Shown here piece by piece: positions 59,165 through 64,000 of a stretch of DNA of 64,000 bases. Numbering within the stretch: position 1 is the stretch's first letter; every line of letters starts with the position of its first letter. The translations under genes were made by a program, and so were the position numbers. The stretch spans positions 7,258,001-7,322,000 of the forward strand of contig CM053162.1 in the NCBI GenBank assembly GCA_028571685.1. The letters run 5' to 3'. The DNA is from Heterohyrax brucei. Its lineage: Eukaryota; Chordata; Mammalia; Hyracoidea; Procaviidae. A model generated the notes under the pieces. The model searched no databases. It saw nothing but the letters and a program-made list of their open reading frames with translations, and was not told the DNA's origin.

Positions 59165-59682
59165 TGTTTGAGTCAGCTAGTGCTGCTTTAACAGAAATAC
59201 CATGAGTGGATGGTTTTAACAAAGAAAATTTATCCTTACACAGTCCAGTAGGTTACAAGTCCAAATTCAAGGTGTCTGCTCCAGGGGAAGGCTTTCCTTC
59301 TGTCAGCTCTGGAGGAAAGTCCTTGTGTTGTATCAGTCTTTGTTCAGGGAGCATCTTGGCACACAAACCTCAAGTCTAAAGGTCATGCTCTATTCCCAGT
59401 GCTGCTTTCTTGATGGTATGAAGTTCTCAACTCTCTGCTTGGTTGCCTTTCATTTTATTTCTTGTAGGATAGAAAAAGAAATGTGGTGCAAGCCACACTC
59501 CAGGGAAACTCCCTTTATAGTGGATCAGGGAGGCAATCTTAGGAAGGGATTTACAGTCCCACCTTAATCCTCTTAAGCATACGGCATAGGAAAATCACAA
59601 AATGGAAGACAATCATAAAATATTGGGAATCACTGCCAAACCACTACACAAATTTGGGGGCAACATAGTTCAATCTGTGACA
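59165..59682 (-). mobile_element. MaLR/MLT1-like LTR in L1 5' UTR
   Basis: From TGTTTGAGTCAGC to CTGTGACA on plus. The minus strand equals the family at 32313. It lies inside the 5' UTR of the full-length-class L1, so it is younger. The flanking 5-bp words (actcc, gcctc) do not match well. Confidence 0.8.
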
Positions 59683-60565
59683 GCCTCTGTCATGGGTAGC
59701 TAAGTGTTGTGTGTGGAGGCACTAGTCTTCAGACCCCTGAAATGGGTAGGTAGAGACCTTGCTTGATAGGCAGAGGGGCATAGTCTCAAATGTCAAGAAC
59801 CTCCCTCTCTACCAAACAGCTGAAACAATTGAGGTTAGACTGCAGGTATATACCCTACTATGCTAATAAGGGGCTATGCTGTTTTAACAGGCCTACACAG
59901 GTCTACAAAGAGGTGAAAGCATTCAAAGCCTCTTATTACTGTGCCTAAGTAGAAGAATATTTATTGTTCCACCTCCCTGGCTTAGGGGAGCCAACAGATT
60001 ATTTTTCTCATGTTTATTAATTCATTGTTTCTCCAAGGCCAGTAAAATGGCTCAGGTCACATACAGATCATTTCTCTAGCTCAAGGGACTGGTCAATCTC
60101 TGAAAGTAGCTAAGATTTAGTACAAAGTGGATGACGTACACATAAATGAGAGAAATGGTTTTGCCTCAAGAGGTATTTTTGGTCAGCCAGTATGATAAAC
60201 GCAAGTCACTTAGCTTTTGCTGATTGAGTGCCACTTTTCATTGATTCTGGAGGTATGAGTGGATTCTCTGTCTCTTCAACACGGAAAATGCCTCCCAGAC
60301 ACCACCACTTGCCTCACAGTGCTTGTAGCAGGGGATCCTCTTGTAGTGCGCTAGTGCCTGCCAGGTCAGGTCTGGCAACTCCTCACTGTTTCTGACCCAT
60401 CACTCTCTCCCTCTGTTGCTCATTTCAGTTCCTCAATTTTGCCTCTGATATTCATGGCTCCTAGATTGCCATATGTAAGTGATGCACTTGTTTTTTCTGA
60501 TCTCTGTTACAAGAGGGACCACAGAGAGCACTTGATTGCTCTTCCATCTTGGTCCCACCTTGTCT

Positions 60566-60857
60566 CATTCCTATGTTAAAAGGAAACATCTCAATTTTTA
60601 ACATATTGTTAAGTGTTCTGCTTTGCAACATTTCAGTTGCCTGAAGGCATTGACCATGGCCTCTGCCTCTCTTGTCTTCCAAAGAGCTCAAACTACTGTC
60701 TTCCTCTCAATGAGGAATGTCTTCCTTGTAACCTCCACCAATTCAGCTAAGGCCCTACTTCTTTACCCTATCCATTTGTGTTGCCTTTTGCCATCTTTTC
60801 TTAATCTCTGTCTCCACTCATGCTCTGCCTTCTACTTAAGTTGACTATGTTCTTTTC
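60566..60857. other. Unassigned DNA
   Basis: Lies between the L1 5' end and a SINE. A stretch near 60735-60790 ('aaggccctacttctttaccctatcc') may be L2-like. Confidence 0.35.
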
Positions 60858-61022
60858 TGAAGCTCTAGTGGTATAGTGGGTTAAGTGCTACATCTGCTAA
60901 CCAAAAGGCTGGCAGTTCAAATCTTCCAGGGGCTCCTTGGAAACTCTATGGGGCAGTTCTCTTCCGACCTCTAGGGTGGCTGTGAGTCAGACCTGACTTG
61001 ACAGCAGTGGGTTTTTTGGTGG
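60858..61022 (+). repeat. AfroSINE with intact pol III boxes
   Basis: A box tggtatagtgg at 60869-60879 and B box gttcaaatc at 60915-60923 fit the tRNA-type promoter consensus. The tail is 'agcagtgggttttttgg'. The flanks share TGTTCTT (60848-60854 and 61024-61030), a possible target duplication. Confidence 0.85.
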
Positions 61023-61244
61023 GTGTTCTTCTTACTTATTCTGTGGCCCCATCACATCCCATACTTTGAATGGCACTTTGATGGCTTTTTTCCTTTTTAT
61101 CTTCTTGTCCCCAATCCTAACCCCCAAGTACCTCACTTGAACAGCTTCTATCTTGCTCAGTTTGATGCCTGGAAGTGCCCAGCTTAACTGTTAGTCTGCC
61201 TCCATTGAAAAGGCCCTTTAGCAATTTATCCCATGATAGGCTCC

Positions 61245-61560
61245 TGACAGAAGCTTGGGGCACTGTGCTGCTGTTCTGGCACTGTTTCCTCAATGCAACA
61301 ATGTCCATTGGCTGTACCGACCTGTCCCTGCTGGGGAAACAGTGGGTTCATGTCATGAAGTGAAAAGAAATCAAACCTCCCTGGAGTACCACTCAAGGTG
61401 GCACTTCCACTCAGCAGCCACCTCACTTGCTGACTGTTTCTTACTCTGTCCCCACTTCTGAAACCTCATCTTGACTCTAAGACCCTAAGAAGATGTGACT
61501 GTCCCTTCAGCTTGCTCCCACTTCACAGCCATGGCTCTGTTAGGCTGTGCGTCAGCCCTG
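61245..61560 (-). repeat. Detached L1 5' UTR fragment
   Basis: Roughly 85 percent identical by eye to 58870-59155, which is the 5' UTR of the L1 at 50508-60565. It has the same orientation but lies outside that L1, with no ORF next to it. Confidence 0.75.
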
Positions 61561-62127
61561 TCAGCCTCAGTTACAAGGGCAGATAGCAGGACTCTGCCAG
61601 ATAGCACACACTGCAGAAAGGAACAGGAGGAGATTTAGTTTTTTAGGGCAGCAAATATACTGGAAGCCCTCAGGGAAAAGCTCCAACCTCAGTTCCTAAA
61701 TCAGTTCAGTGTGGAAGCTTTGTATTCTGGATGTATGGTGTCTGTACCTAGCCAATTTAAATAATGTCAATCAACAGGCCTCATAAGATAAATTACATGC
61801 AATGTATTTTTATGAAGGAAAGAAATTGACTTGAGTTGAGTGTGAACTTCGGAGGGGAAGGTGAGTTGACTCAAAGAGCCTCAGAGTTTCCTCTCACAGC
61901 CATTAAAACTAACTGCTAGGCCAGCAAATAATAACAGAGGGTCTTGTAAATGTGACTGAGGACTCTGTAACTCCATAATAGGCAAATTGCTGCGGGTGTC
62001 TGAGAGTGGTCCCTGGATACACACCTTACCAGCAGGCTGGCTCTAGGAAGGTTAAGAAACCTCTCCAACCTTAACCATAATAATTATAATAGTATCTAAC
62101 AGTGTGGCATTTTGTATGAAAGGTGAT
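61561..62127. other. Intergenic DNA
   Basis: No gene or repeat was recognised. Confidence 0.4.
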
Positions 62128-62215
62128 AAAATGATAGCTAATATTTATAATATGCCCTTATTATGTGCCAAGTGCTATTCTCAGCACTTTGCATGTATTA
62201 ACCCACTTTGATGCA
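62128..62215 (+). repeat. MIR, 5' part
   Basis: 'gatagctaatatttataatatgcccttattatgtgccaagtgctattctcagcactttgcatgtattaaccc' is a well-preserved MIR segment. Confidence 0.85.
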
Positions 62216-62317
62216 AGTTAAACAGTACAGTTTCCAGCACATACTCAGTACTTAAAATTTGTTAAATGGCATTGTTAATAGCAATAATAAAATGCTTTTT
62301 TAAAACACACACCATGT

Positions 62318-62718
62318 ATTTTAGACTAAATAGTATCTGCTCAAAATATAAATTAAATTCTAACTTCTATACCTGTTTGTGTGATCTTGCTTAGAAATAG
62401 AGCTTTCTTTGTTATGCTAATTAAAGCACTCAGAGTAGGGTGAGTCCTAAAACTAGTCACTTTTAAGATATAAAAAGAGCAAAATAGACACAGAAATGCC
62501 CACAAGTGTGAAGAAAGATACTAACAAAATCCAAGGAATGCAAAGAATAACCAAGGATCAGCAGGACATCCAGAAACTAACAGAGGGGCTCACAGCAGAG
62601 ACCTAACCAAGGGCAACCCTAATCTGAACTTTGAACATCCAAAACTGCCAGAAAGTTAATTTCTGTCCCTAAAACTCAGCCATTTGCGGTATTTCTGCTA
62701 TAACAACACTGGGAAACT
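62318..62718 (+). mobile_element. MLT1-type LTR
   Basis: 'aaattctaacttctatacctg' near the start, 'ccagaaactaacagaggggc' in the middle, and 'gccatttgcggtatttctgctataacaac' at the end follow MLT1 LTR order. Ends are approximate. Confidence 0.65.
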
Positions 62719-62945
62719 GTTCTGTTCTAAATATTTTATGTAATAACACATTCCACCTTCACAACAACTCAGTGAAGGGATACTATTACCACCATTTCTG
62801 TTTTACATATGAAGACACCAAGGCACAGATTGGCTAGGATAAGTGTTGCTCAAGCTTACAGAGCTGGTGAGTGGTGGAGCTGGGGTGTGGGATTTGAACT
62901 TAGGCCATTTTCGTCGAGGTCAGGCGCTTCACCACAGCCTCTGCT
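62719..62945 (+). repeat. MIR, nearly complete core
   Basis: 'aataacacattccaccttcacaacaactcag', then 'ttttacatatgaagacaccaaggcacag', then 'gagctggggtgtgggatttgaac', and 'gcttcaccac'. One of the best MIR copies here. Confidence 0.85.
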
Positions 62946-63310
62946 TCAGCAAATATTCTCTGAGTTCTTACTAAGTACCAGACAGTGTTTCAGGAACTTG
63001 AAATATCTTAGATCCTCAAGCAGATAAGCATACCTGTTCTCTACTTCCTAGACAAGGGGACAATCAGCAATTTAAATATCCAAATTATCTACTGTATTAA
63101 AAGTGGCGAATTCTAAGAAAACAAATGAAGAAAGAGGTGATGATAAGATATGGCAGTGTGGGGGAACCCTGAAATTTTGAATCAGAGCTAATCTTACTGA
63201 GTGAAGACCTGGAAGAGGCAAAGGAGCTAGCCACGAAGATATAGGTTAAGCCCATCACAGGCAGGAGGGGTAAGCACAAAGGCCTCACTGGGAGCCTGTA
63301 TTTCTGGTAA
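62946..63310 (-). repeat. L2
   Basis: On plus: 'ttcagcaaatattctctgagttcttactaagtaccagacagtgtttcagg', 'gtgaagacctggaagaggcaaaggagctagcca', 'gcacaaaggcctcactggg', the reverse complement of the L2 3' part. Confidence 0.6.
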
Positions 63311-64000
63311 TAATCACATTGTCACATTCCTCACCTAGTAAGGCCACTAACTTGGCTCTCTGCTGATCCGAATTGCCAAACTTACCAGACATATCCTATC
63401 CTCTAGAGATAAAGGAGAAGAGTTTAAGTGTAGATTTCAGTGTTTCTACTTTTTTTTTTTTAACAAATTAAATTATTGGCAGGCAGATAAAATAGACAGT
63501 AAGACAGTCCACTGTGAGACAATCCATGCAAATGTCGATGTGGCAGTCAACCTACCACAGGTTCCCTTCTCCTGGAGGACTTAGTTCACGTCTTTGGCTT
63601 GCAGTGAGACAGTACAAGAAAGGAGCTAATACTGCAGACAACATTATTTGAAGTCATTTTGATCTGAGGATTGCAATCATTTAGTGTTTATTGATCTTCC
63701 CTTCCTATTTTGGGGAAGGTAAGAGCATGTTAATGAAACATTTTTGAGTAAAGCTGGTTTCCAGGGAGTATGGTTTAAGATTATCTGAGAGCCAAATTCT
63801 GTGCTTACTTTTCAGCTAAGCCTTCTAGAATAGAAAGAGAAGGTGTGTTTCTGTTCCTCTCCCTCGGCCATAGGTCATGTTGTGAACCTGATCAGAAGTA
63901 CATAGAGTACTTCTGCCCTCCTCCATGACTCCTTCTGCCTTGCCTTCAGCCCTCAGCCTTGCATGTGAAATTATCCAGAGGAGACAGGAGAGTCAGTCTT
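63311..64000. other. Intergenic DNA to the window edge
   Basis: Nothing was recognised except a T11 run near 63450. It may continue into something beyond the window. Confidence 0.4.

Larger units (their letters stand above)
50508..60565 (-). mobile_element. Full-length-class L1, minus strand, with three insertions
   Basis: The high end reads 'aaggtgggaccaagatggaag' on the minus strand, a typical L1 5' end. A 5' UTR of about 2 kb follows (60565-58570), then ORF1 (about 57640-56990), ORF2 (about 56500-51400) and a 3' UTR ending 'gtaaactttcacttaaagcacaata' at 50508. Inserted are an L1 (52033-53441), a mariner (57791-58319) and an LTR (59165-59682). Without them it is about 7.6 kb. ORFs are heavily decayed. 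Confidence 0.85.

Noticed and set aside
1-64000. A novel defence, biosynthetic or other multi-gene system
   Set aside because: No gene cluster of any kind is visible. The window is transposon-dominated vertebrate DNA, and all long frames trace to LINEs or to chance.

Overview
This window looks like mammalian intergenic or intronic DNA from an afrotherian, most probably an elephant or a close relative. The diagnosis rests on three things seen together. There are many copies of a tRNA-derived SINE whose 3' half reads like 'gtcctatagggtcactatgagttggaatc' variants (AfroSINE). There are several fragments of an RTE-clade LINE whose 3' end shares that same tail. There are L1 copies and MaLR-like LTRs of the style found in Afrotheria. 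Alu, B1/B2 and carnivore or ruminant SINEs are absent. I see no convincing host protein-coding exon, no functional tRNA or rRNA gene and no CRISPR array. Nearly all open frames longer than 100 codons are LINE reading frames, antisense shadows of them, or chance.

Layout: 0-2 kb holds a solo LTR and RTE pieces. 2-4 kb is old DNA with L2 and SINE remnants. 4.1-12.1 kb is a decayed, nearly full-length plus-strand L1 carrying SINE insertions. 12-24 kb is the least repeat-dense part, with L2, MIR, old SINEs, one RTE 3' end with a 144-codon frame, and two LTRs. 24-27.2 kb is an L1 3' UTR split by a younger truncated L1. 28-29 kb is SINE plus RTE. 29-35.7 kb is a minus-strand L1 whose ORF1-to-ORF2 part occurs twice in tandem, broken by a solo LTR and a SINE. 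36-38.6 kb holds two LTRs and an RTE tail. 38.9-44 kb is another minus-strand L1. 44-46.5 kb is an RTE fragment and a minus-strand MaLR relic with an LTR and internal sequence. 48-49 kb is an L1 3' UTR. 50.5-60.6 kb is a full-length-class minus-strand L1 hosting a nested L1, an internally deleted mariner transposon and an LTR. 60.6-64 kb has a SINE, a detached L1 5'-UTR fragment, two MIRs, an MLT1-type LTR and an L2.

There is no set of genes working together here. The biology visible is retrotransposition: L1 and RTE machinery in cis, and SINEs that borrow the RTE tail in trans. LTR elements, one DNA transposon and local rearrangements (a 30-bp hairpin inside a SINE, tandem L1 duplication, a duplicated RTE tail) add to it. 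The insertion order can be read from the nesting. I looked for a novel system and did not find one. The findings are structural and evolutionary. Boundaries of old repeats are estimates by eye, and family names are from memory without a database search.
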